9,470 nt of DNA, from NCBI GenBank assembly GCA_003558175.1, contig PWMO01000224.1:1-9470 (forward strand). Reading direction: 5' to 3'. Numbering within the stretch: the stretch's first letter is position 1; the number at the start of each line of letters is the position of its first letter. A program made the translations under genes and the position numbers. The notes below the pieces were generated by a model. It worked only from the letters and a program-made list of their open reading frames with translations. It searched no databases and was not told the origin of the DNA. The stretch comes from Spirochaetaceae bacterium. Lineage in GTDB: Bacteria; Spirochaetota; Spirochaetia; DSM-27196; PWMO01. Below are positions 1-5,987 of this stretch, in pieces.

Positions 1-108
1 CGGGCGGTCGCGGTAGTGTTCGCGGCAGTGCGGGTTGGGGCAGAAGGCGGGGGTGAACAGCTCAGGGGGCTGCTCGGGTTCTGCTGTCAGGGGAATGATG
101 CGTCTCAT
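1..108 (-). CDS. N-terminus of unidentified protein with zinc-ribbon-like motif (partial)
   Basis: A minus-strand reading frame opens at an ATG at 108 and stays open to the window edge (36 codons), so the rest of the gene lies outside. The visible start includes MRRIIPLTAEPEQPP, then FCPNPHCREHYRD. The CPNPHC segment (Cys24, Cys29) followed by a His looks like half of a zinc-ribbon, as found at the N-terminus of some insertion-sequence transposases and small zinc proteins, but no family can be named from 36 residues. A good AGGAGG lies too far upstream (about 24 bases) to serve this ATG. An in-frame GTG at 117 is an alternative start. The gene is divergent from the purine permease. That it is coding is plausible from the protein-like composition and motif, but not proven. 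Confidence 0.4.
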   Translation of the reverse strand, partial: MRRIIPLTAEPEQPPELFTPAFCPNPHCREHYRDRP

Positions 109-185
109 ACCCCACACTACTACCCGGTTTTGCCTCCTGATTGCGTTTTCACCAAGCTTCGTGGCAGTTTACAAAAATTGCTGTC

Positions 186-199
186 TTCCGGTGCCGGAA
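186..199. repeat. Small palindrome in the permease promoter region
   Basis: A perfect inverted repeat, TTCCGG then TG then CCGGAA, lies just upstream of the candidate extended -10 of the permease gene and about 60 bp before its start codon. An overlapping looser pair, GGAAT at 196-200 and ATTCC at 210-214, flanks the -10. Such a position fits an operator for a local repressor. The arms are short and no regulator gene is adjacent, so the role is inferred. Confidence 0.35.
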
Positions 200-202
200 T
201 CG

Positions 203-211
203 TGCTATCAT
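203..211 (+). promoter_or_regulatory. Candidate extended -10 promoter of the permease gene
   Basis: TGCTATCAT matches the extended -10 pattern TGnTATAAT at four of six hexamer positions plus the TG. No convincing -35 is present at 17 bp spacing (GTCTTC at 183-188), as can occur with extended -10 promoters. Transcription would start near 218 and give a leader of about 43 bases that ends in a purine-rich AGGAGGAGGA ribosome binding site. Confidence 0.35.
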
Positions 212-260
212 TCCGATGCTTCCGCTAATTCATATCTCGAGAACGTGAGGAGGAGGACAC

Positions 261-1784
261 ATGTCGTCTGTGGAGTATCCATTGTTCCGCAAGGAAGACG
301 TGGACGGTTTCTGGGCTCTGTTCCAGAATAACCTGGCGAACTTTGCGTGGCTTGCCATCACGATGGTGGGGATGGGCTTCTCGCCCGCAATTGTCTTCGG
401 TCGGATGATTCCCGGTGCGGCAATCGCGGTAGCTTCGGGTAACTTCTATTACGCGAACATGGCCAAGCGATTGGCGCTCAAAGAGGGTCGCGTCGACGTG
501 ACCGCGCTGTCCTACGGACTGAGCACGCCGGTGCAGTTCATCTACATGGTGGTAATCACCGGAGGTGCGCTCACGATTACCGGAAACCATGAAACCGCCT
601 GGCAGATTGCCGTTGCGGCGTGTGTGCTCGGTGGCGTGATCGAGGTGCTTGGCGGTTTTATCGGGCGCTGGGTGCGCGAGTTTCTGCCTCGGGCGGCGAT
701 GCTCGGTGCGCTGGCCGGTGTTGCTCTGACCTTCATTGCCGGCGAGCTCTTCTTCAAGACGTTCGCGGCTCCGGTTGTCGGCTCGGTGGTGCTGGTGATC
801 ATCCTGCTGGGCCTGTTGGCGCGCGCTCCAATGCCGTTCAAGATTCCCTCGGCGCTGGTGGCGATCGTTGTGGGTACCGTGCTGGCCTATATCCTGGGCG
901 TCGCCGATCCGGGCAACGTTGCGGCGGCCGCGGGCGACTTCGGACTCTATATACCGCTTCCTTCACTGGCTGCATTCCAGGGCTTTGCGCTGCTGTTCGG
1001 CGAGTACTCCCACTTGCTGGCGGTGATCATCCCGATCTCGGTCTACAACTTTGTTGAAACCATGAACAACGTCGAAGCCGTTTCGGCAATGGGCGATGAC
1101 TATGACGTGCGCGAGGCCCAGTTTGCCGACGGCGCCGGTACCATCCTCGGCGCCCTGTTCGGCGGCATTCTGCCTACCACCGTCTACATTGCGTCGGTGG
1201 GTGCGAAAGAGATGAACGCCGGCCGCGGCTACTCGGTGCTGAACGGCGGTGTCTTTCTGGTGGCTGCATCAATCGGCCTCATCGGCGCCGTCTCGCGCGT
1301 CATCCCGATTGAGGTTATTGCGCCGATTCTGGTCTACGTCGGCGTGGTTATGGTCGCCAACGCGTTTGTCAAGTCGCCGCACCATCACGCCCCGGCCGTC
1401 GCGCTGGCGATGATCCCGTACTTCGCCAACTACCTCGGCACGCGCATCAACCGTGGCGAAATCGACGCCTTCCCGGCAGGCGCGGCGATTCTGCACGACA
1501 TATCGCCGGCAATCATGCCGCTGACCCAGGGAGCGATGTTTACCGCTTTGCTCTGGGGCGCCATCACGGTGTTTCTGATAGACAAGCAGTACAAGCGCGC
1601 GGCTGCGGTGGGAGCAACAATGGCGGTGCTGGCCGCCTTTGGCCTGATGCACGCGCCGCGGCTGCAGTTCATGGCCGGCGGCCTGCAGAACCAGTTTGTG
1701 ATCGGCTACGTAATTGTGGCGCTGTTCTGTCTGGCGTTCAGCTTTATAGAAGCGCCGAGCGACCGGCCCGACGCCGGCAGCTGA
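261..1784 (+). CDS. NCS2-family (AzgA-like) purine permease
   Basis: A 507-residue, very hydrophobic protein with about 12 to 14 predicted membrane segments, matching the NCS2 nucleobase/cation symporter family of the inner membrane. The closest recognisable pattern is the AzgA (adenine/guanine/hypoxanthine) branch. A transport-core segment ETMNNVEAVSAMGDDYD (about 266-282) is followed by QFADGAGTILGALFGGILPTTVYIAS (about 287-312), which parallels the AzgA signature of an ADA-GT-GALLGT stretch followed by TTYIES. The start ATG is preceded by AGGAGGAGGACAC, an optimal ribosome binding site. The gene seems monocistronic: it is divergent from the partial gene at the left edge and convergent with tupC. 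Substrate cannot be set from sequence; purine, xanthine or uracil are all possible. A link with the neighbouring Mo/W genes, for example feeding a Mo-dependent xanthine dehydrogenase, is only a thought. Confidence 0.85.
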   Translation: MSSVEYPLFRKEDVDGFWALFQNNLANFAWLAITMVGMGFSPAIVFGRMIPGAAIAVASGNFYYANMAKRLALKEGRVDVTALSYGLSTPVQFIYMVVITGGALTITGNHETAWQIAVAACVLGGVIEVLGGFIGRWVREFLPRAAMLGALAGVALTFIAGELFFKTFAAPVVGSVVLVIILLGLLARAPMPFKIPSALVAIVVGTVLAYILGVADPGNVAAAAGDFGLYIPLPSLAAFQGFALLFGEYSHLLAVIIPISVYNFVETMNNVEAVSAMGDDYDVREAQFADGAGTILGALFGGILPTTVYIASVGAKEMNAGRGYSVLNGGVFLVAASIGLIGAVSRVIPIEVIAPILVYVGVVMVANAFVKSPHHHAPAVALAMIPYFANYLGTRINRGEIDAFPAGAAILHDISPAIMPLTQGAMFTALLWGAITVFLIDKQYKRAAAVGATMAVLAAFGLMHAPRLQFMAGGLQNQFVIGYVIVALFCLAFSFIEAPSDRPDAGS

Positions 1785-1818
1785 GGCAGCTGGGCCGCCG
1801 CAGCCGCGATAGAACTTA

Positions 1819-1843
1819 GCGCCTTGAGACAACTGCGAGGCGC
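1819..1843. terminator. Weak hairpin between convergent genes
   Basis: GCGCCTTG (1819-1826) pairs with CGAGGCGC (1836-1843), with one G-T wobble and a 9-base loop, in the 70-bp gap between the permease stop and the tupC stop. The position is right for a shared terminator of both converging transcripts. Neither side has a run of T, so it is at best a weak or factor-assisted terminator. Confidence 0.3.
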
Positions 1844-1854
1844 GGCGGTTTGGC

Positions 1855-2970
1855 TCAGTAGAGCTCGACCGCCGACGCCTTAAACGTTGCCCAGAGTTCG
1901 CTCCCCGAACGCAGGTCGAACTCGTCAACCGAGCGGTGCGTAACCATCGCGGTCAATGTGCACCCATCACAGTCAACCTCAACCCGCGCCAGCTCCTCGG
2001 TGCTCAGCTCCACCGCACGAACGACGCCCTGCAGATGGTTCTGCGCGCTGGTGGCCACCTCGGCGCGAGAGAGAATAATATCGTCCATGCGAACAACCGC
2101 AGTGGTGCGGTGCCCGGCGACCGCGGGACAATAGATCTGCGGCCCGTCTTGCACCTGGAACCTGCCGATATGTTCCTCTCCCGGATCCAGCGAGTACCCC
2201 TTGAGAATGTTGACCCTCATTGGTGCCGGCCGGCCGTGCTGCATCGGAACGATGCGGTCGGCCAGTCGATAGGCGGAAGCGAGGTTGTGCGTGCTCATGA
2301 TCACCGTCTTATTCTGTGCGGCGAGCTTGCGCAGCACCCGTTCGACGGTGGCAATTGACGCTGCGTCGATATTGGAGGTTGGCTCATCGAGCAGCAGCAC
2401 CGCGGGATCGAGAACCAGCGCGCGGGCGATGGCCGCGCGCTGCTTTTCACCACCGGAGAGCGACGGCGCCCAGCGACGAGCCAGCTTCTCAAGCCCAACC
2501 TCTCGCAGCGCCGCGAGGGACCGACGGCGCACTTCGCTGCGCGGGACGCGACGGATTTTGAGCGGCCAGGCAACATTGGCAAAGACGCTTTCGGCAAACA
2601 GGTAGGGTCGCTGATGCACCAGGATTGGAATTGTAGTCTGAGCCGCACGGCCGTGACCCAGCCGTTCGATGCTACCGCCGCCGGGAACCAGAAGCCCGGC
2701 CATCAGTTTCAGCAAGGTGGTCTTGCCGCAACCGTTGTCGCCGATCAGCACCAGGATCTCGCTCGAACGGGCCGCCAGGTGTTGAATTCGCAGCAGCGGG
2801 TCGACGTTGCCGGATACGCTTCGGTCGCCGACATCTGGATAACTGAAATGCAGATTGTCGATCTCGAGCACGTTCCGCGGCCTTGTTGTCGGATGGGTTT
2901 CCGGCGTGGCCGTTGGTGTCGCATTCAGAGGGTGCCGTGTTCCGGTTACGTCGAGGAATTCTCCGCTCAT
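1855..2970 (-). CDS. tupC: Tungstate ABC transporter ATP-binding protein with C-terminal TOBE-like domain
   Basis: The 371-residue ATPase that powers oxyanion import with TupB. Visible motifs: Walker A GDNGCGKT (77-84), Q-loop Gln120, signature LSGGEKQ (171-177), Walker B VLLLDE (191-196) and H-loop His228 in STHN. After the ATPase domain (about 34-250) comes a roughly 120-residue tail. Its last 60 residues (NHLQGVVRAVEL to ELWATFKASAVELY) read like a TOBE/Mop-type oxyanion-binding domain, as in ModC and WtpC. The N-terminus carries about 33 extra Thr/Pro-rich residues before the usual VLEIDNLHFSYP start. The first ATG is preferred because it overlaps the tupB stop as ATGA (4 bp) and has GGGGAG nine bases upstream. 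Specificity (W or Mo) is inferred from the tupA neighbour. It is the last gene of the operon. Confidence 0.88.
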   Translation of the reverse strand: MSGEFLDVTGTRHPLNATPTATPETHPTTRPRNVLEIDNLHFSYPDVGDRSVSGNVDPLLRIQHLAARSSEILVLIGDNGCGKTTLLKLMAGLLVPGGGSIERLGHGRAAQTTIPILVHQRPYLFAESVFANVAWPLKIRRVPRSEVRRRSLAALREVGLEKLARRWAPSLSGGEKQRAAIARALVLDPAVLLLDEPTSNIDAASIATVERVLRKLAAQNKTVIMSTHNLASAYRLADRIVPMQHGRPAPMRVNILKGYSLDPGEEHIGRFQVQDGPQIYCPAVAGHRTTAVVRMDDIILSRAEVATSAQNHLQGVVRAVELSTEELARVEVDCDGCTLTAMVTHRSVDEFDLRSGSELWATFKASAVELY

Positions 2971-3668
2971 ATTGCTCTGCTCCCCGGCCGAAACCGGATG
3001 AGGTAGTTCAGCCCGAAGTTGACGCCGAACGCAACGAGCATGAGCACGACGCCAAGCGCGATGGAAAGTGCAAACGCGCCTTTCTGTGTCTCAAGCGCAA
3101 TCGCGGTGGTGATGGTACGGGTATACCAGCGGATGTTTCCGCCCAGCATCATGGCGGTTCCCACCTCGCCCACCACCCGGCCGAATGCGGTCAGAATCGC
3201 CGAAGCCACCGCGATCCGTCCCTCGCGCACGATCTTCACCGTCCGCTGCAGCCGCGACGCTCCCAGCGTGTGCAGCGTCTCCGCCAGTTCCGGATCGAGC
3301 CGCGCCAGTCCGCTGTACACCAGCGACACGAGGATCGGCAGCGCGAGCACCGCCTGTCCGATGATGACCGCAGCGGGAGTGAACATCAGGCCGATACCGC
3401 CGAGCGGTCCTGACCGCGACAGAAACGAAAAAACCAGCAGTCCCGCAACCACCGTTGGCAGACCCATCAATGTGTGTGCCGCAGATACAATGGCGCGCTT
3501 GCCGGGAAACTCGCGGAACGCCAGCAGCACCCCCAGCGGAATCCCCAGTATTGCGGCAATGATGGTTGATGCCACGGCGAAATGCAGCGAGTTGGCGGTG
3601 ATGGCGACCAGCTCGCGGTCCCAGACCGCGAGCAGACGCACCGCATCAGCAAAATGCGACAGATTCAT
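2967..3668 (-). CDS. tupB: Tungstate ABC transporter permease
   Basis: A 233-residue inner-membrane protein forming the channel of the Tup importer, probably as a dimer. About five or six hydrophobic segments are visible (around 28-52, 58-83, 97-119, 152-175, 198-224). The cytoplasmic EAA-type loop that docks on the ATPase is at about 126-147 (PELAETLHTLGASRLQRTVKIV, with the conserved Gly at 136). The segments HTLMGLPTVVAGL and FGRVVGEVGTAMMLGGNI are characteristic of TupB/WtpB/ModB-type permeases. The length is usual for TupB. It starts 18 bases after the tupA stop without a clear Shine-Dalgarno, suggesting coupling to tupA translation, and overlaps tupC by 4 bp. Confidence 0.9.
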   Translation of the reverse strand: MNLSHFADAVRLLAVWDRELVAITANSLHFAVASTIIAAILGIPLGVLLAFREFPGKRAIVSAAHTLMGLPTVVAGLLVFSFLSRSGPLGGIGLMFTPAAVIIGQAVLALPILVSLVYSGLARLDPELAETLHTLGASRLQRTVKIVREGRIAVASAILTAFGRVVGEVGTAMMLGGNIRWYTRTITTAIALETQKGAFALSIALGVVLMLVAFGVNFGLNYLIRFRPGSRAI

Positions 3669-3686
3669 ACTGAGCGTGTTATAGCA

Positions 3687-4547
3687 CTAATCGCTGTCGG
3701 GAAAAAACAGCTGCTCGCCACCGACGAGGTATCCGGCAATGATCGCCTGGCCTTCCGCGGAGGTGACGTGATCGATCAGCGCCTGGGCCAGATCCACGTT
3801 CACGTGCGGATGGCGCTCCGGGTTGACCGCAATGATCCCGTACGGATTGAACAGCAGCGCATCACCCTCAAAGACTACCTGGATATCGACGTCGCCGATG
3901 TAGGAGAGATAGGTTCCCCGATCCGCCAGTGTGTAGGCTTGCTGTTCATTGGTGAGCGTGATGACCGCCCCCATGCCTTGCCCGACTTCCCGATACCACG
4001 CTCCGCTGGTGTCAACGCCCGCCAGTCCCCAGATATCCAGCTCTTTGACATGGGTTCCGGAGTTGTCGCCACGGGATATGAACTCCTGCTGCGCCGAGGC
4101 GATGCGGGCAAAGGCATCCTCCACGTTGCCCGCGTCTCCAACCGAAGCAGGATCCGCAGCCGGCCCAAGTACGACGAAGTCGTTGTACATGAAATAGACG
4201 CGCTCCACACCGTAGCCATCGGCGACAAACTGCCGCTCCAGCTCCGGCGCGTGCACCATCAATACATCGGCATCACCGCTGCGCCCGATCTCGAGCGCTT
4301 GGCCGGTACCGACTGCGATTACGTCTACCACCACGTTGTGCCGCCGTTCGAACGGCGGCAGCAGCTCATCGAGCAGACCGCTGTTCTCAGTGCTGGTTGT
4401 TGTTGCCAGCACCATGCGCGTCACCTGGGCGCGGTCTGGCCTCCCGGCGGCAGCCAGCGGCAATACGCTGAATAGCAGTGCAACGATGATGAATCCCGCG
4501 GCAATTGCCCGTCGTACACTCGATGATCCTCTGATCTCACGTGTCAT
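3687..4547 (-). CDS. tupA: Tungstate-binding periplasmic protein
   Basis: The 286-residue receptor that captures the oxyanion outside the membrane and passes it to TupB. A signal peptide is clear at 1-34: basic MTREIRGSSSVRR, then a hydrophobic core, then LAAAG as the likely cleavage region. There is no lipobox Cys, and the protein has no cysteine at all, so it is a soluble periplasmic protein rather than a lipoprotein. Family hallmarks are ATTTSTENSG (TTTS at 49-52, the anion-binding loop), HAPELE (99-104) and SRGDNSGTH (158-166), which together mark TupA rather than ModA. The start is taken at 4547 because AGGAG lies 6 bases ahead. A longer in-frame version from 4568 has no ribosome binding site and would add seven charged residues before the signal. 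Second gene of the operon. Confidence 0.92.
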   Translation of the reverse strand: MTREIRGSSSVRRAIAAGFIIVALLFSVLPLAAAGRPDRAQVTRMVLATTTSTENSGLLDELLPPFERRHNVVVDVIAVGTGQALEIGRSGDADVLMVHAPELERQFVADGYGVERVYFMYNDFVVLGPAADPASVGDAGNVEDAFARIASAQQEFISRGDNSGTHVKELDIWGLAGVDTSGAWYREVGQGMGAVITLTNEQQAYTLADRGTYLSYIGDVDIQVVFEGDALLFNPYGIIAVNPERHPHVNVDLAQALIDHVTSAEGQAIIAGYLVGGEQLFFPDSD

Positions 4548-4553
4548 CTTTCT

Positions 4554-4558
4554 CTCCT
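4554..4558 (-). promoter_or_regulatory. Ribosome binding site that fixes the tupA start
   Basis: AGGAG on the minus strand, inside AAAGAGGAGAGAAAG and 6 bases before the ATG at 4547. It supports this start over the upstream ATG at 4568, which would place the site inside the coding sequence. The 59-bp gap back to the regulator stop shows no convincing promoter or terminator, so tupA is probably read through from the regulator. Confidence 0.75.
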
Positions 4559-4606
4559 CTTTATGCATGTATGCTGTTCGGCTTCTCTTTTACCGGAAAC
4601 AACGCG

Positions 4607-5755
4607 TCACGGATCGAACAGCGCCGCACCGCGGCCGTCGACCGCGGCCGTCCGGATCAACTCGTGGCGCCGAGCCGTAAACCAGCCCAAGAACTCTCCG
4701 GCGAACTCGTACCCGTCACGGTTCCCAATGCCACGTCCGACACGCAGCAGCGAGAAACGGTCTTCCAGTGTGGTATCGCGGCAGCCTTCGGCGTCCCGAT
4801 ACAGCACCCGCAGGTTTCCGGCGAGGCCCCAACGGCGCACCGTGGCCTGATCCACCAGCGTGTAAGCGTGGGCCCGGGCCGCCTCCTCGAGCAACGCGCG
4901 GTTTCCGCTGCCGGCGCTGATGCGGTACCACGGGGCACGCGGCTCCACACCAACGGCACGCCACAACGCCTGCTCCCGCACGTGCGTGCCTGATTGGTCA
5001 CCACGGCTGACAAACGGGCCGGCAGCCCGCGCAAGGCGACGGAACGCTCCCAGCGGATCCTGCGCGGCCGCGGCTCCCGAGACATCCGCCGGATCCCCTT
5101 CCGGTCCGACAATCACGAAGCGGCTGCGCATGACACCAATTCCGGGTTCGAGCCATCCCGCGTTGATGCAGTCCTGCTCCAGCTCCGGAGCGTGGGTGAG
5201 CGCCAGATCGATCCGGCCGGACCGTGCGAGTTCCAACGCCACGCCGCTCCCCGCCGCGACGTGTCCCATGCGTATACCGGTCTCGGCAAAGAACGCCTGT
5301 TCAACCGCGTCGATGAGCCCCGTTTCTACCGACTCCAGCGTGGCCGCCACAAACAGCAGTGGGTGTTCAACAGCGATCGGAGCAGTCGGGGCGGGGGCCG
5401 AGGCATCGGAGCCGGAGGTGAGCGCTGCAGCGTCGGCCACCGCGCTGCGAACCAGGTGCAGTTCGCGCCGCAACGCTTCGGCCTCCGCCGTCAGTCGGCT
5501 TCCGCCGCCCCGCGAACCGCCGATCGTTGTCTCGAGCAACCGCGTACCCAGGTCGTTCCCGGCAGCCTCGATCAATCCCCAGGCGTGACGGTAGGAACAG
5601 CCGAGCCGACGCGCAGTTGCGCTGAGCGATTGACCCTGCGCCACGCCGTCGAGAAGCTGTTGCAGGGTATCAGCGGACAGCTGACCGTTACGCCGCCGCA
5701 GCAGCAGCCTCAGATCGGCACGCAGCCGCCCGCGTAGTCCATCGATTGCGTTCAT
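4607..5755 (-). CDS. ModE-type winged-helix domain fused to TupA-like binding domain; probable oxyanion-sensing regulator
   Basis: A 382-residue cytoplasmic protein with no signal peptide. Residues about 32-98 match the ModE DNA-binding domain: LLDGVAQGQSLSATARRLGCSYRHAWGLIE, then IGGSRGGGSRLTAEAEAL, the Gly-rich wing. An Ala/Ser/Pro-rich linker (about 100-130) leads to a domain (about 131-375) that aligns with the TupA encoded next door: GSGVALELARSGRIDLAL, THAPELE (187-193), FVSRGDQSGTH (248-258), APWYRI and HAYTLVD. The ModE TOBE sensor has therefore been replaced by a binding-protein fold. The TupA loop TTTS is changed here to ATLE-like (about 138-141), so ligand or affinity may differ. 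The start is the ATG at 5755 (AAGGAG 8 bases ahead), not an in-frame GTG at 5800. It is first in the regulator-tupABC operon. Likely role, inferred: autoregulated control of tup and the divergent moe/moa genes. Confidence 0.85.
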   Translation of the reverse strand: MNAIDGLRGRLRADLRLLLRRRNGQLSADTLQQLLDGVAQGQSLSATARRLGCSYRHAWGLIEAAGNDLGTRLLETTIGGSRGGGSRLTAEAEALRRELHLVRSAVADAAALTSGSDASAPAPTAPIAVEHPLLFVAATLESVETGLIDAVEQAFFAETGIRMGHVAAGSGVALELARSGRIDLALTHAPELEQDCINAGWLEPGIGVMRSRFVIVGPEGDPADVSGAAAAQDPLGAFRRLARAAGPFVSRGDQSGTHVREQALWRAVGVEPRAPWYRISAGSGNRALLEEAARAHAYTLVDQATVRRWGLAGNLRVLYRDAEGCRDTTLEDRFSLLRVGRGIGNRDGYEFAGEFLGWFTARRHELIRTAAVDGRGAALFDP

Positions 5756-5763
5756 CGGCCCTT

Positions 5764-5769
5764 CTCCTT
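5764..5769 (-). promoter_or_regulatory. Ribosome binding site that fixes the regulator start
   Basis: AAGGAG on the minus strand, 8 bases before the ATG at 5755. The alternative in-frame GTG at 5800 has no such site and lies upstream of the expected transcript start for the promoter described at 5789-5817, which further favours the shorter protein. Confidence 0.75.
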
Positions 5770-5788
5770 CAACTCCCGTTGGACCTGC

Positions 5789-5817
5789 AATATACCGCAC
5801 GCAGCGGCGTTATGCAA
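5789..5817 (-). promoter_or_regulatory. Promoter of the regulator-tupABC operon
   Basis: On the minus strand, -35 TTGCAT (5817-5812), a 17-bp spacer and -10 TATATT (5794-5789). Four of six bases match consensus in the -35 and five of six in the -10, at ideal spacing. The -35 falls inside the large palindrome at 5808-5831, so a bound regulator would be expected to block polymerase. Transcription would start near 5782, giving a leader of about 27 bases. Confidence 0.6.
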
Positions 5818-5831
5818 GCTCTTGCATAACG
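5808..5831. promoter_or_regulatory. ModE-box-like palindromic operator
   Basis: A perfect inverted repeat with 11-bp arms, CGTTATGCAAG (5808-5818) and CTTGCATAACG (5821-5831), separated by CT. The outer CGTTAT and ATAACG halves resemble the ends of known ModE boxes. The inner part differs from the AT-rich E. coli form, fitting a diverged ModE-type reader. It lies 53 bp upstream of the gene for a ModE-domain protein and covers the -35 of that gene's promoter. It is the strongest symmetric element in the control region. That the fused regulator binds here is inferred from position and resemblance. Confidence 0.7.
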
Positions 5832-5869
5832 AGGGCAGTTGCGCTGTATGCCGTTCAAGAGGCGATTGC

Positions 5870-5892
5870 GGCTTGCGGCGCTTGCCGCAGCC
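5870..5892. repeat. GC-rich hairpin in the divergent control region
   Basis: TGCGGC (5874-5879) and GCCGCA (5884-5889) form a perfect 6-bp stem with the loop GCTT. GGC (5870-5872) and GCC (5890-5892) extend it to 9 bp with a single bulged T. It lies between the palindromic operator and the moeA promoter, upstream of both transcripts as predicted, so it would not be in either mRNA. It lacks a T run. It could be a protein site or chance in GC-rich DNA. Confidence 0.3.
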
Positions 5893-5918
5893 CCGCACTG
5901 CCCCGGAAACCGATAGCC

Positions 5919-5940
5919 GCTCGCCGAAGACTGCTCGCCG
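5919..5940. repeat. Direct repeat just upstream of the moeA promoter
   Basis: GCTCGCCG occurs at 5919-5926 and again at 5933-5940, 14 bp apart, with the second copy touching the -35 box at 5941. Tandem 8-mers in this position are typical of sites for an activator, though the spacing is not a whole helical turn. The significance is modest given the GC content. Confidence 0.3.
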
Positions 5941-5969
5941 TTCACAACGAACCAATGCAATGGTATACT
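5941..5969 (+). promoter_or_regulatory. Promoter of the moeA-moaA-moaC-mobB operon
   Basis: -35 TTCACA (5941-5946), a 17-bp spacer and -10 TATACT (5964-5969), with TG at 5961-5962 as an extended -10. Transcription would start near 5976, only about 12 bases before the ATG at 5988 and directly ahead of AGGAAG (5978-5983). It shows that the in-frame ATG at 5955, which lies upstream of the -10, cannot be the start on this transcript. Confidence 0.6.
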
Positions 5970-5987
5970 CTGCGCTCAGGAAGACTC

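Noticed and set aside
1269..1928. Minus-strand frame of 219 codons across the end of the permease and the intergenic gap
   Set aside because: It is opposite a convincing membrane protein, is Arg/Gln/His-rich and overlaps the end of tupC. It is a shadow.
3019..3684. Long plus-strand open frame (221 codons) opposite tupB
   Set aside because: It lies antisense to a clear permease gene, its translation is Ser/Thr/Arg-rich without any motif, and it has no ribosome binding site. It is a shadow frame in GC-rich DNA.
4920..5588. Long plus-strand open frame (222 codons) opposite the regulator gene
   Set aside because: Antisense to a protein with clear ModE and TupA-like motifs. The translation is low-complexity Ser/Ala/Arg without family pattern.
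5756..5800. Longer form of the regulator from a GTG at 5800
   Set aside because: No ribosome binding site at this GTG, and it lies upstream of the predicted transcript start. The ATG at 5755 has AAGGAG at good spacing.
5870..5892. GC-rich hairpin as an intrinsic terminator or Moco riboswitch
   Set aside because: It has no T tract, lies upstream of both predicted transcript starts, and the leaders are too short to hold the known riboswitch structure.
5955..5987. Longer MoeA form from an ATG at 5955
   Set aside because: The ATG is upstream of the -10 box, has no ribosome binding site, and the 11 extra residues are not like other MoeA N-termini.
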